Positions 36,589 through 45,160 of a DNA stretch of 64,000 nucleotides are shown piece by piece. The notes under the pieces were generated by a model. The model was given only the letters and a program-made list of their open reading frames with translations, searched no databases and was not told where the DNA came from. Source of the stretch: Phycisphaerales bacterium UBA854. GTDB lineage: Bacteria; Planctomycetota; Phycisphaerae; Phycisphaerales; SM1A02. The stretch spans positions 8,558 through 72,557 of the forward strand of contig DBGM01000023.1 of the NCBI GenBank assembly GCA_002295885.1. The letters are read 5' to 3'. The position numbers and the translations under genes are program-made. Position 1 is the first letter of the stretch. Every line of letters starts with the position of its first letter.

Positions 36589-37595
36589 TGTCCGGCCAAG
36601 CCCCCTTCGGGGTCCGCATCGCCGGCACCGGGTCCGCCGTCCCCTCGAAGGTCCTGGCCAACACCGACCTCGAGCAGATGATCGACACCTCCAGTGAATG
36701 GATCGTCAAGCGCACCGGAATCCACCAGCGCCACATCCTCGATCAGGAAAAGGGAGAGACGACGCTCGACATCGAGCGTCGGGCCATCACCGCCGCCCTC
36801 GATGCCGCCGGCATGACGGGGTCCGATCTCGACCTGCTGATCGTGGCTTCCCTGACCTCGGAGATGCGATGCCCGTCGAATGCCTGTCGCCTGATCGAGG
36901 CGATCGGCGCCCAGCCGGCGGGAGCCTTCGACCTCAATGCGGCCTGTTGCGGCTTCGTCTATTCCCTCAACATCGCCGATTCGCTCATCCGATCCGGCCG
37001 GCACCGTGCCATCGGGATCGTCGGATGCGACACCCTCAGCCGCTACATCGACTACACCGAACGCACGGTCTCGATCCTCTTCGGAGACGCCGCCGGAGCC
37101 GCAGTCGTGGTCCGGGACGACGAACATCCCGAGCGTGGCTGCATCTACCAGAAGATCGAGGCGGACGGCAGGGGATGGGAAAGCCTCTACATGCCCCGTC
37201 GTGAGGAGGACGTACCACCCGGAGCGCCTGAATCGGACGTCCGCATGGGTTACCTCCGCATGAACGGCCGCGAGGTCTACAAGTTTGCGGTCTCGAAGTT
37301 CCAGTACGTCATCGAGGATGCACTCGAGCAGACCGGCCTGAAGGTGGACGACATCGCCCAGTTCGTCTGCCATCAGTCGAACATCAGGATCATCGAGTCG
37401 GCCAAGGAGAAGATCGGTCTTCCCGACGACAAGGTCTACATCAACATCGACAAGTACGGGAACTCGTCGGCCGGGTCGGTGGCCCTCTGTCTCGACGAGC
37501 TGATGCAGCAGGGGCGGATCAATCCCGGCGACAAGGTCGTCTTCGTGGCCTTCGGTGCCGGGATGACCTGGTCGAGCAGCGTCTGGCAGGTCTGA
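36588..37595 (+). CDS. fabH: 3-oxoacyl-ACP synthase III
   Basis: 335 residues. Starts fatty-acid synthesis by condensing acetyl-CoA with malonyl-ACP. The catalytic triad is visible: Cys120 in NAACCGFVYS, His in FVCHQSNIRI and Asn in KYGNSSAGS. The N-terminal DTSSEWIVKRTGIHQRH is typical. Translationally coupled to plsX (TGATG). Confidence 0.96.
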   Translation: MSGQAPFGVRIAGTGSAVPSKVLANTDLEQMIDTSSEWIVKRTGIHQRHILDQEKGETTLDIERRAITAALDAAGMTGSDLDLLIVASLTSEMRCPSNACRLIEAIGAQPAGAFDLNAACCGFVYSLNIADSLIRSGRHRAIGIVGCDTLSRYIDYTERTVSILFGDAAGAAVVVRDDEHPERGCIYQKIEADGRGWESLYMPRREEDVPPGAPESDVRMGYLRMNGREVYKFAVSKFQYVIEDALEQTGLKVDDIAQFVCHQSNIRIIESAKEKIGLPDDKVYINIDKYGNSSAGSVALCLDELMQQGRINPGDKVVFVAFGAGMTWSSSVWQV

Positions 37596-37607
37596 TTCCA
37601 CGCCTGC

Positions 37608-37613
37608 TATCAT
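37608..37613 (+). promoter_or_regulatory. -10-like box (TGCTATCAT) before fabD
   Basis: An extended -10 box ends 7 bases before the ATG at 37621. A transcript from it would be nearly leaderless, giving fabD an internal promoter. There is no Shine-Dalgarno for fabD. Confidence 0.4.
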
Positions 37614-37620
37614 GCTTCCC

Positions 37621-38574
37621 ATGAACACTTCACACGCAGTCATCTGTCCCGGACAGGGCGCTCAGGCCGTCGGCATGGGGCGGGCCTGGGCCGAAGCCTG
37701 CACTTCGTCGCGTGCGATCTTCGATCGAGCCGACGAGGTGCTCAGTGATTCCCTGGGAACCGCTCTGAGCACGCTGTGCTTCGAGGGGCCAGCGGAACGT
37801 CTCAACAAGACCGACGCCAGCCAACCGGCGATCTACACCTGTTCGGTGGCATGCCACGCCGGGCTCGTCGAGCAGGGATTTCGCCTCGAGGCGGGCTCCT
37901 ACGCCGGATTGTCGCTGGGCGAGTACACCGCATTGCATCTGGCGGGCGTCTTCGGATTCGAGGACGGTCTCCGACTGGTGGCGGAGCGTGGGCGATTGAT
38001 GCAGGAGGCCGCCGAGGCGTCCCGCGGATCGATGGTGGCCCTGATGGGGGCGGACGAGTCCGAGGCGGAATCCTTCTGTCGGGGGGTCGTCGAAGCCGTT
38101 GGCGGGGGACACGTGCTCGTGCCGGCCAACTTCAACGCTCCGGGGCAGATCGTGCTGTCCGGGGATGCGGAGGCCTGTGCCGCTGCGCTCGAACGGGCCG
38201 GAGAGGCCGGTTTCAAGGCCAAGGAATTGGTGGTGGCCGGGGCGTTCCATTCCTCGCTCATGCAGCCCGCGGCCGATGCGATGGCCGATCGCCTGGCCGA
38301 GGTCGATTTCAAGCCTTCCGCGGCCACGGTCTGGAGCAATGTGACCGCCCGCCCGCACGATTCGGCCGACCCGGAACAAATCAAGTCGCTGCTCGTCCAA
38401 CAGATAACCCAGCCGGTACGATGGGCCCAGTCCTGTGCCGCCATGATCGAGGAAGGCGTGCAGGCGTTCGATGAACTGGCTCCCGGCAAGGTCCTGAAGG
38501 GCCTCATGCGACGAGTCGACCGAGGGGTCAAGGTGGAGACACACGATGAACCGAATACGGTCACGATGGATTGA
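37621..38574 (+). CDS. fabD: malonyl-CoA:ACP transacylase
   Basis: 317 residues. Loads malonyl groups onto ACP. Motifs: ICPGQGAQAVGMG, the nucleophile elbow GLSLGEYTALHLAG near residue 97, and GAFHSSLMQPAADAM with the catalytic His. ATG 37621 is chosen because of the -10-like box just before it. An in-frame ATG at 37612 would add three residues. The 3' end overlaps the following lipoprotein gene by 29 bases. Confidence 0.95.
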   Translation: MNTSHAVICPGQGAQAVGMGRAWAEACTSSRAIFDRADEVLSDSLGTALSTLCFEGPAERLNKTDASQPAIYTCSVACHAGLVEQGFRLEAGSYAGLSLGEYTALHLAGVFGFEDGLRLVAERGRLMQEAAEASRGSMVALMGADESEAESFCRGVVEAVGGGHVLVPANFNAPGQIVLSGDAEACAAALERAGEAGFKAKELVVAGAFHSSLMQPAADAMADRLAEVDFKPSAATVWSNVTARPHDSADPEQIKSLLVQQITQPVRWAQSCAAMIEEGVQAFDELAPGKVLKGLMRRVDRGVKVETHDEPNTVTMD

Positions 38575-39364
38575 GACGACCCGGCCGGCCGCCGGGCTGC
38601 TGCTCGTCACGCTGTTCGCCCTGCTCCCGATGGGGATGGCCGGGTGCGGTGGAGAGGAAGAGGAGAAGCAGGAGGTCGCCGTGGCTCCGCCTCCGCCGCC
38701 TCCCCCCCCGCGTCCGCGGTGCGCCCTGGGCGATCTCCGCGATGAACTGCAGGTCAGCGAGAAGGTGCAGCTCAGCGAAGCCGAGGCACCGCCCAACTGC
38801 GACGATCGCCGCAATCTGCTGGTCTTCTTCGATGCCTTCGTCAACGGCCAGGCCGACACCCTGCGGGAGATGATGGGCAGTCAGGACAGCATGCAGCTGG
38901 AGGCCATGATCAACGCCGGGCAGCTCGCTCCCGTGGTGGCCCGGATCCGCGAGGTCACCCTCGAGACCGGGGTCAGCCCGGAGGGTCGTCCCTGCGTCCT
39001 GGCGATGTACCTGCTCGACGACGGCTACCAGGCCCAGATGTGGTACTTCAAGGATGCAATGGGCGGGTCCTCCTTCACCAGTGCGCCCCAGCTTCCGAAC
39101 GTCGTCGACCGCCTCAGCGGCAATGACCTGGTCGAGTCGTGGTTCGCCATCCTGCAGGAAGAGCGAGATCGGGGCAGTGAATACGACGACATGCTCGACG
39201 ATCTCGGACAGCCCGAACAGAGCACCAGCAGTTCCTCCGGCAACGCGGCGCCGTCCGCACCCCGGGCACCGTCCCGTCCGGGCGGCCCGTCTCCGCTGGG
39301 CCCTTCCGGTCCCCGAACCCCCGGTGGTCCCCGAACCCCGGGAGGCCCTCCCGGTGGCGGTTGA
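38546..39364 (+). CDS. lipoprotein of unknown function
   Basis: 272 residues. A signal peptide ending MGMAGC gives a lipoprotein cleavage site near residue 34. A Glu-rich and then a Pro run (APPPPPPPPRPR) follow. The folded domain (about 60-205) includes LVFFDAFVNGQADTLREMMG, and the tail is a Gly/Pro/Ser-rich low-complexity region with PSGPRTPGGPRTPGG. Not recognised. It sits inside the fatty-acid gene run, between fabD and fabG, so it may be made with them. Confidence 0.75.
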   Translation: MNRIRSRWIETTRPAAGLLLVTLFALLPMGMAGCGGEEEEKQEVAVAPPPPPPPPRPRCALGDLRDELQVSEKVQLSEAEAPPNCDDRRNLLVFFDAFVNGQADTLREMMGSQDSMQLEAMINAGQLAPVVARIREVTLETGVSPEGRPCVLAMYLLDDGYQAQMWYFKDAMGGSSFTSAPQLPNVVDRLSGNDLVESWFAILQEERDRGSEYDDMLDDLGQPEQSTSSSSGNAAPSAPRAPSRPGGPSPLGPSGPRTPGGPRTPGGPPGGG

Positions 39365-39439
39365 TGCCCGGCGGTGGACTTTGCGTCCCGCGTATGCCGA
39401 TGATCCGCTTTTCTCCTTCTCCCGTATCGGAGCCTGGTA

Positions 39440-40195
39440 ATGACTCCTCCTGCTGAAGCAACGGATTCCCGAGTGGCCATCGTGACCGGCGCCAGTCGCG
39501 GCATCGGTCGATCGATCGCCACCCGTCTCGCATCCGATGGACATCACGTCGTGCTTGTCGCCCGTTCCGCCGGTCCTCTCGAAGAGTTGGCGGCGGAGAT
39601 CAAGGCGGCGGGGGGGGCGGCATGCGCCGTCCCCTGCGATCTCTCCGACGGAGATGCCGTGACGGCGATGGTGGAAGGGGTGGCGTCCGATCACGGCCGC
39701 CTGGACGTCCTTGTGAACAACGCCGGCATCACCCGCGACGGCCTGATGCTCCGCATGTCCGATGAGGACTTCGACGAGGTCCTGAACGTCAATCTGCGAT
39801 CCATCTTCATCGCCTGCCGGGCGGCCGCCCGACCGATGATGCGGGGTCGGTTCGGCCGCATGATCAACATCAGTTCGGTCACCGGTCTCATCGGCAACCC
39901 CGGTCAGGCCAACTACGCCGCCGCCAAGGCGGGCATCATCGGCATGACCAAGACCATCGCCAAGGAGTTCGCCTCGAAGGGGGTGACCGCCAATGTGGTG
40001 GCCCCCGGCTTCATCGAGACCGAGATGACCGAGGCCCTCGGTTCGGCGGTGCTGGAGGAGGCCGCCAAGCGAATCCCGCTGAAGCGTCTCGGCCAGGGGG
40101 ACGACATCGCCCATGCAGTTTCGTATCTGGCGTCCGAAGGGGCGGGGTACGTGACCGGGCAGGTTCTGACCGTCGACGGCGGCATGGTCTGCTGA
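39440..40195 (+). CDS. fabG: 3-oxoacyl-ACP reductase
   Basis: 251 residues. Short-chain dehydrogenase using NADPH. It has the cofactor motif VTGASRGIGRSIA, the NNAGITRDGLMLRM block, and the catalytic Ser and Tyr-Lys in NISSVTGLIGNPGQANYAAAKAG. The end GYVTGQVLTVDGGMVC is typical of FabG. It precedes acpP and fabF. Confidence 0.95.
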   Translation: MTPPAEATDSRVAIVTGASRGIGRSIATRLASDGHHVVLVARSAGPLEELAAEIKAAGGAACAVPCDLSDGDAVTAMVEGVASDHGRLDVLVNNAGITRDGLMLRMSDEDFDEVLNVNLRSIFIACRAAARPMMRGRFGRMINISSVTGLIGNPGQANYAAAKAGIIGMTKTIAKEFASKGVTANVVAPGFIETEMTEALGSAVLEEAAKRIPLKRLGQGDDIAHAVSYLASEGAGYVTGQVLTVDGGMVC

Positions 40196-40221
40196 GGCTC
40201 TTTCTTGCCCTGGTGGCGGAA

Positions 40222-40251
40222 TTGCCCCCTCAGACCCGATACGGGTACAAT
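40222..40251 (+). promoter_or_regulatory. promoter for acpP
   Basis: TTGCCC and TACAAT are 18 bases apart, 43 bases before the acpP GTG. The high demand for ACP fits an extra promoter here. The leader carries CAGGAG. Confidence 0.6.
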
Positions 40252-40294
40252 GCAGCCCCCGCAGTGGGGTACAGATCTACTCAGGAGATTCACC

Positions 40295-40546
40295 GTGATC
40301 GAAAGTGAAGTCGAAGCCAAGGTCATCGAAATCGTGTCGGAGCAGATGGGTGTCGATCGTGGTGAGATCACCCGCGAAACCAGCTTCGCGAACGACCTGA
40401 ACGCAGACAGCCTCGATACCGTCGAGCTGGTCATGGAGTTCGAGGACGAGTTCGAGACGTCCATTCCCGACGACGAAGCCGAGAAGATCCAGACGGTCGG
40501 ACAGGCGATCGACTACATCATGTCGGTCAGCTCCTCCTCCGCCTGA
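40295..40546 (+). CDS. acpP: acyl carrier protein
   Basis: 83 residues, acidic. The phosphopantetheine site is Ser39 in NADSLDTVELVME. Starts at GTG with CAGGAG upstream (VIESEVEAKVIEIVSEQ). Carries growing acyl chains for the Fab enzymes. Lies between fabG and fabF as in E. coli. Confidence 0.96.
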   Translation: MIESEVEAKVIEIVSEQMGVDRGEITRETSFANDLNADSLDTVELVMEFEDEFETSIPDDEAEKIQTVGQAIDYIMSVSSSSA

Positions 40547-40597
40547 TCGGGACGCGATTCAAGTAACAGTCCGTTCCCGACGGGAGGCATTTGCAGC

Positions 40598-41857
40598 ATG
40601 GCATCCAATGGTCGGCGTCGTGTTGTCGTCACCGGATTCGGTGCAATCACCGGTCTCGGAGACGATGCGCCGTCCCTCTGGGACGGTCTCAAGAACGGTC
40701 GCTCCGCATTGGGGCCGATCACCGCGTTCCCGCTCAGTGACGAGTGGTTGACCCAGATCGCAGGCGAGGTCTCCCCCGACTGGAATCCCGCCAAGCGGAT
40801 TCCCGCGGGCGACCACAAGCGGATGGACCGCTACTCGCTGCTCGGTGTCTATGCGGCCATGGAGGCGGCGGAGCATTGCGGCATCGACTTCCACTCCGGT
40901 GATCCGTATCGCCGTGGAGTGGTCTTCGGCAGCGGCATCGGCGGCATCATCACCATCGAGATGGGGCACCTCAAGCTCATCAACAAGGGACCCAAGCGGC
41001 TGAGTCCGTTCAACGTGCCCAAGTTGATGGCCAATGCCGGGGCCGGAAACATCTCGCTTGCCCTGGATCTCAAGGGCGTGAACTCCTCACCGGCCACGGC
41101 CTGTGCCTCCGGCGGTCACGCCATTGCCGAGGGCTTCCAGTTCATCCAGCGCGGCAACGCCGACGTGATGGTCTGCGGCGGCGGTGAAGCAGCCGTCTCG
41201 ACCCTCTGCATCGGTTCCTTCTCCGCCATGAAGGCCCTGTCGACCCGGAACGACGAGCCGACGAAGGCATCGCGCCCCTTCGATCGGGACCGTGACGGAT
41301 TCGTGCTGTCCGAAGGTGCGGCGGCGCTGGTCCTCGAGGAGGAGTCCCACGCCAAGGCACGCGGAGCGGAGATCTTCGGCGAGGTGCTCGGTTTCGGCAT
41401 CACCGGTGACGCCCATCACATCGCGGCTCCGGATCCCGTGGGAACGGGGGCTCGGGTGGCCATGGAGCACGCCCTGGCGGATGCCGGGCTGTCCGTCACC
41501 GACATCGACTACATCAATGCCCACGGCACCTCGACGCCCCTCGGTGATGCGGCCGAGGTCGCGGCGGTGAAAGAGCTGTTCGGCGACCATGCGAAGTCGC
41601 TCGCAATGTCATCGACCAAGTCCATGACCGGTCACGCCCTCGGCGCTGCCGGCGGCATCGAGTCCGTGGCCGTGGTCAATGCGATTCGCGAAGGGGTGCT
41701 TCCGCCGACGATCAACCTCGATCATCCCGACGAGGGATTCGATCTGGACTTCGTCGCGAATGAGGCGCAGGAGCGGCCGATCCGCTACGCACTCAACAAT
41801 TCGTTCGGATTCGGCGGTCACAACGTATCGCTGGTCTTCGCCCGCTACGAAGGCTGA
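40598..41857 (+). CDS. fabF: 3-oxoacyl-ACP synthase II
   Basis: 419 residues. Elongates acyl-ACP. The catalytic Cys lies in SSPATACASGGHA, with the two His in NAHGTSTPLGDAAE and STKSMTGHALGAAG and the C-terminal NNSFGFGGHNVSL. Ends 16 bases from the convergent PagL-like gene. Confidence 0.96.
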   Translation: MASNGRRRVVVTGFGAITGLGDDAPSLWDGLKNGRSALGPITAFPLSDEWLTQIAGEVSPDWNPAKRIPAGDHKRMDRYSLLGVYAAMEAAEHCGIDFHSGDPYRRGVVFGSGIGGIITIEMGHLKLINKGPKRLSPFNVPKLMANAGAGNISLALDLKGVNSSPATACASGGHAIAEGFQFIQRGNADVMVCGGGEAAVSTLCIGSFSAMKALSTRNDEPTKASRPFDRDRDGFVLSEGAAALVLEEESHAKARGAEIFGEVLGFGITGDAHHIAAPDPVGTGARVAMEHALADAGLSVTDIDYINAHGTSTPLGDAAEVAAVKELFGDHAKSLAMSSTKSMTGHALGAAGGIESVAVVNAIREGVLPPTINLDHPDEGFDLDFVANEAQERPIRYALNNSFGFGGHNVSLVFARYEG

Positions 41858-41873
41858 TCGATCGGATTTCCGC

Positions 41874-42566
41874 TCAGAACGGAAGATTGATGCCCGTGTA
41901 GACGTAGATACTGTCGCGTCCCGGGTTGTCGGTGTACAGGCCGGCGTTGGAGATGTGGTGCCATCGGACTCCCACGATCCAACGGTTGTTGTTGCCCACG
42001 TCGAACGTGGCTCCGATGCCCGCCTGCGGCGTGAAGTTGAACTCCGAACCGTTGATCGGGACGTTCTTGGTCGTACCGAGCAGTCCCACTCCGCCGTCGG
42101 CGTAGATGGACCAGGTGTCCCGCTGGATGAAGTGCCACTGGAAGAGGAGGTCGAGTCCGACGCCGAAGGCGTCTCCGCCTTCCTGGAAGAAGCCCCAGAG
42201 CTTCAGTTCCGGTGCGAACGCAAAGCCGTCGACCATGAAGTATTCCCAGGTCACGCCGATGCCGAGCTCGTTGTTGCTGCTGCCCTTGACGTCGACGCCC
42301 CAGCCGCCGATCACGCCCCATCGCATGGACCCTTCGGATCCGAATGCAGGCACGCTGCTGGCCGCGGGGGCTTCCGCAGTGTCCTGGAACATCGCCGGAG
42401 CGATGCGCAGCTGCGATTCGGCCTGCAGGGTCGATTCGAGGGAGGCCATCGCCTCGGCCCGCTGTGTCTGGTTCTGCTCGCGGTGGCTTGGGACCGTTTC
42501 GGTCAGTGAGAACGAGCCGGAGCCCGGCAGGACCGTTGCGAGGGTGAGGGTGGTGGCAAGCAGCAT
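41874..42566 (-). CDS. PagL-like lipid A 3-O-deacylase / acyloxyacyl hydrolase family protein
   Basis: 230 residues with an N-terminal signal sequence. The rest alternates short strands, as in an outer-membrane beta barrel. The C-terminus VGVRWHHISNAGLYTDNPGRDSIYVYTGINLPF carries the PagL pattern: a His and Ser next to SNA, then NPG, and a terminal Phe. PagL removes a fatty acid from lipid A in the outer membrane. Its presence implies lipopolysaccharide or a similar lipid. The GLN-rich part after the signal is family-atypical. Enzyme activity is inferred. Confidence 0.72.
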   Translation of the reverse strand: MLLATTLTLATVLPGSGSFSLTETVPSHREQNQTQRAEAMASLESTLQAESQLRIAPAMFQDTAEAPAASSVPAFGSEGSMRWGVIGGWGVDVKGSSNNELGIGVTWEYFMVDGFAFAPELKLWGFFQEGGDAFGVGLDLLFQWHFIQRDTWSIYADGGVGLLGTTKNVPINGSEFNFTPQAGIGATFDVGNNNRWIVGVRWHHISNAGLYTDNPGRDSIYVYTGINLPF

Positions 42567-42665
42567 GGCGTGTCCTTTGTGTGATGCGCGGTACTTCGTT
42601 CGGACAGGCTAGATCGCCGCGGGTTCCTTGACAAGGCGGAAGGGGTACTGCCGTAACGGGGCCGA

Positions 42666-42725
42666 CCGTGTCAAAAGCAACCGTCGCCTGGAAGCTCCGA
42701 CTCTCCAGGCGACGGCGTGACACGG
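42666..42725. ncRNA. candidate structured RNA element
   Basis: An outer 8-bp helix (CCGTGTCA 42666-42673 with TGACACGG 42718-42725) and an inner perfect 12-bp helix (42681-42692 with 42704-42715) are separated by an asymmetric internal loop (7 and 2 bases) and capped by an 11-base loop. On the plus strand CGGCTAAATGCCG at 42723-42735 could form an alternative stem that excludes the outer helix. The strand is not decided: it could be a small RNA or part of the leader of the PagL-like gene. Confidence 0.35.
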
Positions 42726-43043
42726 CTAAATGCCGCGTTTCTAGGCTGTTGTCACGATGCTCGGGGTGTGATTGACAGCCCCGGCAAGACATGGCCACGG
42801 TAGCCGGCCCGGGCCGCGTCGGCAACGGGAGGGGATTGGTTTCCATCCAAATAGCCATAAGCCATTGCTGGAAAGCGACTTGAGAGGGTTCTGGGGCGTA
42901 CCGGATTCCGGGTGCCTCCGCGGGGTGGCTTGTCGGGCCTGACCGGTGCCACGGGGCCCCGGCCGCTCGATCGGGGCCCAGGGGCCGCCTTGGAAGGGCG
43001 TTACGGGGGTCGGTGGCATCTTTCCTGTGGGCAAATCATCCCG

Positions 43044-43049
43044 TATGAT
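43044..43049 (+). promoter_or_regulatory. -10 box (TATGAT) of tRNA-Glu
   Basis: TATGAT sits 13 bases before the mature 5' end of the tRNA. No clear -35 is visible. Confidence 0.5.
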
Positions 43050-43062
43050 GCCAATCCTGCCT

Positions 43063-43137
43063 GACCCCATCGTCTAGTCAGGTCTAGGACGTCAGGTTTT
43101 CATCCTGAAAACAGGGGTTCGAATCCCCTTGGGGTCG
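43063..43137 (+). tRNA. tRNA-Glu (anticodon UUC)
   Basis: A 75-base cloverleaf with GACCCCA/TGGGGTC acceptor (7 bp) and discriminator G. The anticodon arm is TCAGG-TTTTCAT-CCTGA, giving anticodon TTC, and the T arm contains GGTTCGAATC. CCA is not encoded. This tRNA also feeds tetrapyrrole synthesis where the C5 pathway is used. Confidence 0.96.
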
Positions 43138-43142
43138 TTTCA

Positions 43143-43172
43143 CAGAAACCCGCGGACCGCCGCGGGTTTCTG
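43143..43172 (+). terminator. hairpin after tRNA-Glu
   Basis: A perfect 13-bp stem (CAGAAACCCGCGG and its complement) with an ACCG loop begins 5 bases after the tRNA. No T tract follows, so it may act in 3' processing or as a partial terminator before the next gene. Confidence 0.5.
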
Positions 43173-43193
43173 CACGAGGGGTGATTCGATCCC

Positions 43194-43940
43194 ATGCTCG
43201 TATTGGTCTTGCTCGTTGCTGTTCTGGAATCACCTCCGCCGCTGCCGGGGGCGGTGATGGAATCGCTCGCTGCGGTCCAGGACGATCGGGACGCGCCCGA
43301 TACAGGTTTTTTCGCCCTCCTCAACCACGTTCGTGACTGGCCGGCCGGAGTCGAATCGACCGGCGCACCGCCGGCGTTGGAGCATGACGAACTTGTCACG
43401 TCCCCGGCCGCGCACCGCGGCACTCTGATGCTCATCGAGGGTCGGCTTGAGCAGGTCCGGCAGCTCGATCGTCCGCTGGAGACCGTTCAGGAGTGGTTTG
43501 TACGACTCGCCGACGGTCGTCCGGTCATGGTCTACGCGCCGCTTCCCGGCGGGCCGCTCCTCCAGCCGGGTGACGATGTGATGCTGGGGGGCTACTTCTA
43601 CAAGCGGCTCCAGATGGAGGATCGGCAGGGGAATGCCCGGGTCTACCCGGTCTTCATCGGTGGACAGCCACGGGCGGTGATCGCGGAATCACGTGCGGTC
43701 GACACTGCGTTGCAGGATGCCCGATCCTACGTCACCCGGACGGTATGGCTGGTCGGCGGGGTCGCGCTGCTGCTGGTCCTGATGTTCGGCCTGCTGATGC
43801 TGATCCGGCGTTCGAAACGAACCGCACCGCACACCGGAAACTTTGGCGACGTCGATCCGGAGCCGCCGATGCCATCACTTCCGGATGATCCGGCCGATGC
43901 CATGGCGGAAATGATGCGACGCAACTCCGAGGGGCCATGA
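43194..43940 (+). CDS. hypothetical exported protein with C-terminal membrane helix
   Basis: 248 residues, not recognised. A signal-like N-terminus, an extracytoplasmic domain with RGTLMLIEGRLEQVRQL and GDDVMLGGYFYKRLQMED that suggests an OB-like beta barrel, then one transmembrane helix (about 182-202, WLVGGVALLLVLMFGLLMLI) and a Pro/Asp-rich cytoplasmic tail. It overlaps aroB by 4 bases (ATGA). Confidence 0.7.
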   Translation: MLVLVLLVAVLESPPPLPGAVMESLAAVQDDRDAPDTGFFALLNHVRDWPAGVESTGAPPALEHDELVTSPAAHRGTLMLIEGRLEQVRQLDRPLETVQEWFVRLADGRPVMVYAPLPGGPLLQPGDDVMLGGYFYKRLQMEDRQGNARVYPVFIGGQPRAVIAESRAVDTALQDARSYVTRTVWLVGGVALLLVLMFGLLMLIRRSKRTAPHTGNFGDVDPEPPMPSLPDDPADAMAEMMRRNSEGP

Positions 43941-45052
43941 GTTCAATACCCGTTCAATGTGCTGGAGGGAGCTACGAGGTCGTCGTCGATCCCGGAGGGC
44001 TTCATTCCCTCGGGGCCCGGGCCCTCGAGGTGGCCCGTGGACGTCGGGTGCTCCTGGTGGCCGACTCGGCCGTGGCGGACACGCATGCGATCCGGGCCAC
44101 GTCCGGTCTCGAGGCGGCGGGATTCCGGGTGCAGGCGTGCAGCATCGTCTCCGATGAGCATCGAAAAAGCATGGCCACGGTGGAGTCGCTCTACCAGGCT
44201 GGGCTGGGAGCCGGATTGGGGCGGAGCGATCTCGTGGTGTCCGTCGGCGGGGGGCTGGTCGGGGACGTGGCCGGATTCCTGGCGGCCACCTATCTCCGAG
44301 GCATCGACTTCATCAACGTTCCGACCACCCTGCTGGCGATGGTCGACGCGTCGGTCGGAGGGAAGACCGGTGTCAATCTGCCGCTGCCCGACGACGATGG
44401 CGTGCCGAGGTTGGGCAAGAACCTGGCGGGTGCGTTCTGGCCGCCCCGACTGGTTCTCGCGGACCCGGAACTGCTGGAATCGCTTCCGGATCGGGAACTC
44501 CGCTGTGGTTTGGCCGAATGCGTCAAGCACGGGGTCATCGCTTCGCAGGATCTGCTGGACGGAATCGACCACAGGCTCGATGTCATACGTTCCGCCGACC
44601 CTGCCGCGACGGCCTGGCTGGTCGATCAGGCGGTCCGAATCAAGGCCCGGGTGGTGGAAGAAGACGAGCACGAGCACGGCCGACGGGCCGTCCTGAACCT
44701 CGGGCACACCTTCGGGCATGCCATCGAGCCGATCGATTCGCTGGATCTCCTCCACGGGGAGGCGGTGTCCGTCGGACTGGTCGCCGCCATCGCCCTGTCG
44801 AGGGCCATCGGACAGCTCGAGGGGGACTGGGCCGACGGGTTCGTCCGGCGTCTGGAACGCATCGGATTGCCGGTCCAGCTGCCGCAGGCGGTTCCGGTTG
44901 CGGAACTGCTGCTTCGGATGGGGTTCGACAAGAAGGCCCACGGCGGTTCCCACACGCTGATCGTTCCGCACTGCCCGGGACGGGTCTCCATCGTGCCGGA
45001 CGTGCCCGAGGAGGCCATCGTGGCGGCCTGGCGGGCCGTTGGAGCCGACTGA
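43937..45052 (+). CDS. aroB: 3-dehydroquinate synthase
   Basis: 371 residues. Second step of the shikimate pathway. Family blocks: VVSVGGGLVGDVAGFLAATYLRGIDFINVPTTLLAMVDASVGGKTGVN, AECVKHG, NLGHTFGHAIE with metal-binding His, and HGEAVSVGL. NAD and a divalent metal are the cofactors. Translationally coupled to the preceding membrane protein gene. Confidence 0.96.
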   Translation: MSSIPVQCAGGSYEVVVDPGGLHSLGARALEVARGRRVLLVADSAVADTHAIRATSGLEAAGFRVQACSIVSDEHRKSMATVESLYQAGLGAGLGRSDLVVSVGGGLVGDVAGFLAATYLRGIDFINVPTTLLAMVDASVGGKTGVNLPLPDDDGVPRLGKNLAGAFWPPRLVLADPELLESLPDRELRCGLAECVKHGVIASQDLLDGIDHRLDVIRSADPAATAWLVDQAVRIKARVVEEDEHEHGRRAVLNLGHTFGHAIEPIDSLDLLHGEAVSVGLVAAIALSRAIGQLEGDWADGFVRRLERIGLPVQLPQAVPVAELLLRMGFDKKAHGGSHTLIVPHCPGRVSIVPDVPEEAIVAAWRAVGAD

Positions 45053-45160
45053 CCAGCGTCCCATATTCAAGGCCTGTTTTCGCGCCCGCCGATGATGTTC
45101 GGGAGCATTGGCTTGCTGCCCGGCGCGATCCGCGCCGAAACCGGCCAGGAGGGTCACGCC

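Larger units (their letters stand above)
42567..43062. other. 496-base intergenic region with structured elements
   Basis: No convincing coding region. It holds a two-part hairpin (42666-42725), a GGGCCCC/GGGGCCC hairpin (42954-42979) and the tRNA-Glu promoter -10 (TATGAT, 43044-43049). I looked for RNase P, tmRNA, SRP and 6S RNA signatures and recognised none. Confidence 0.5.

Noticed and set aside
42736..43040. RNase P RNA, tmRNA, SRP RNA or 6S RNA in the gene-free region
   Set aside because: None of the conserved core sequences I know for these RNAs is present.
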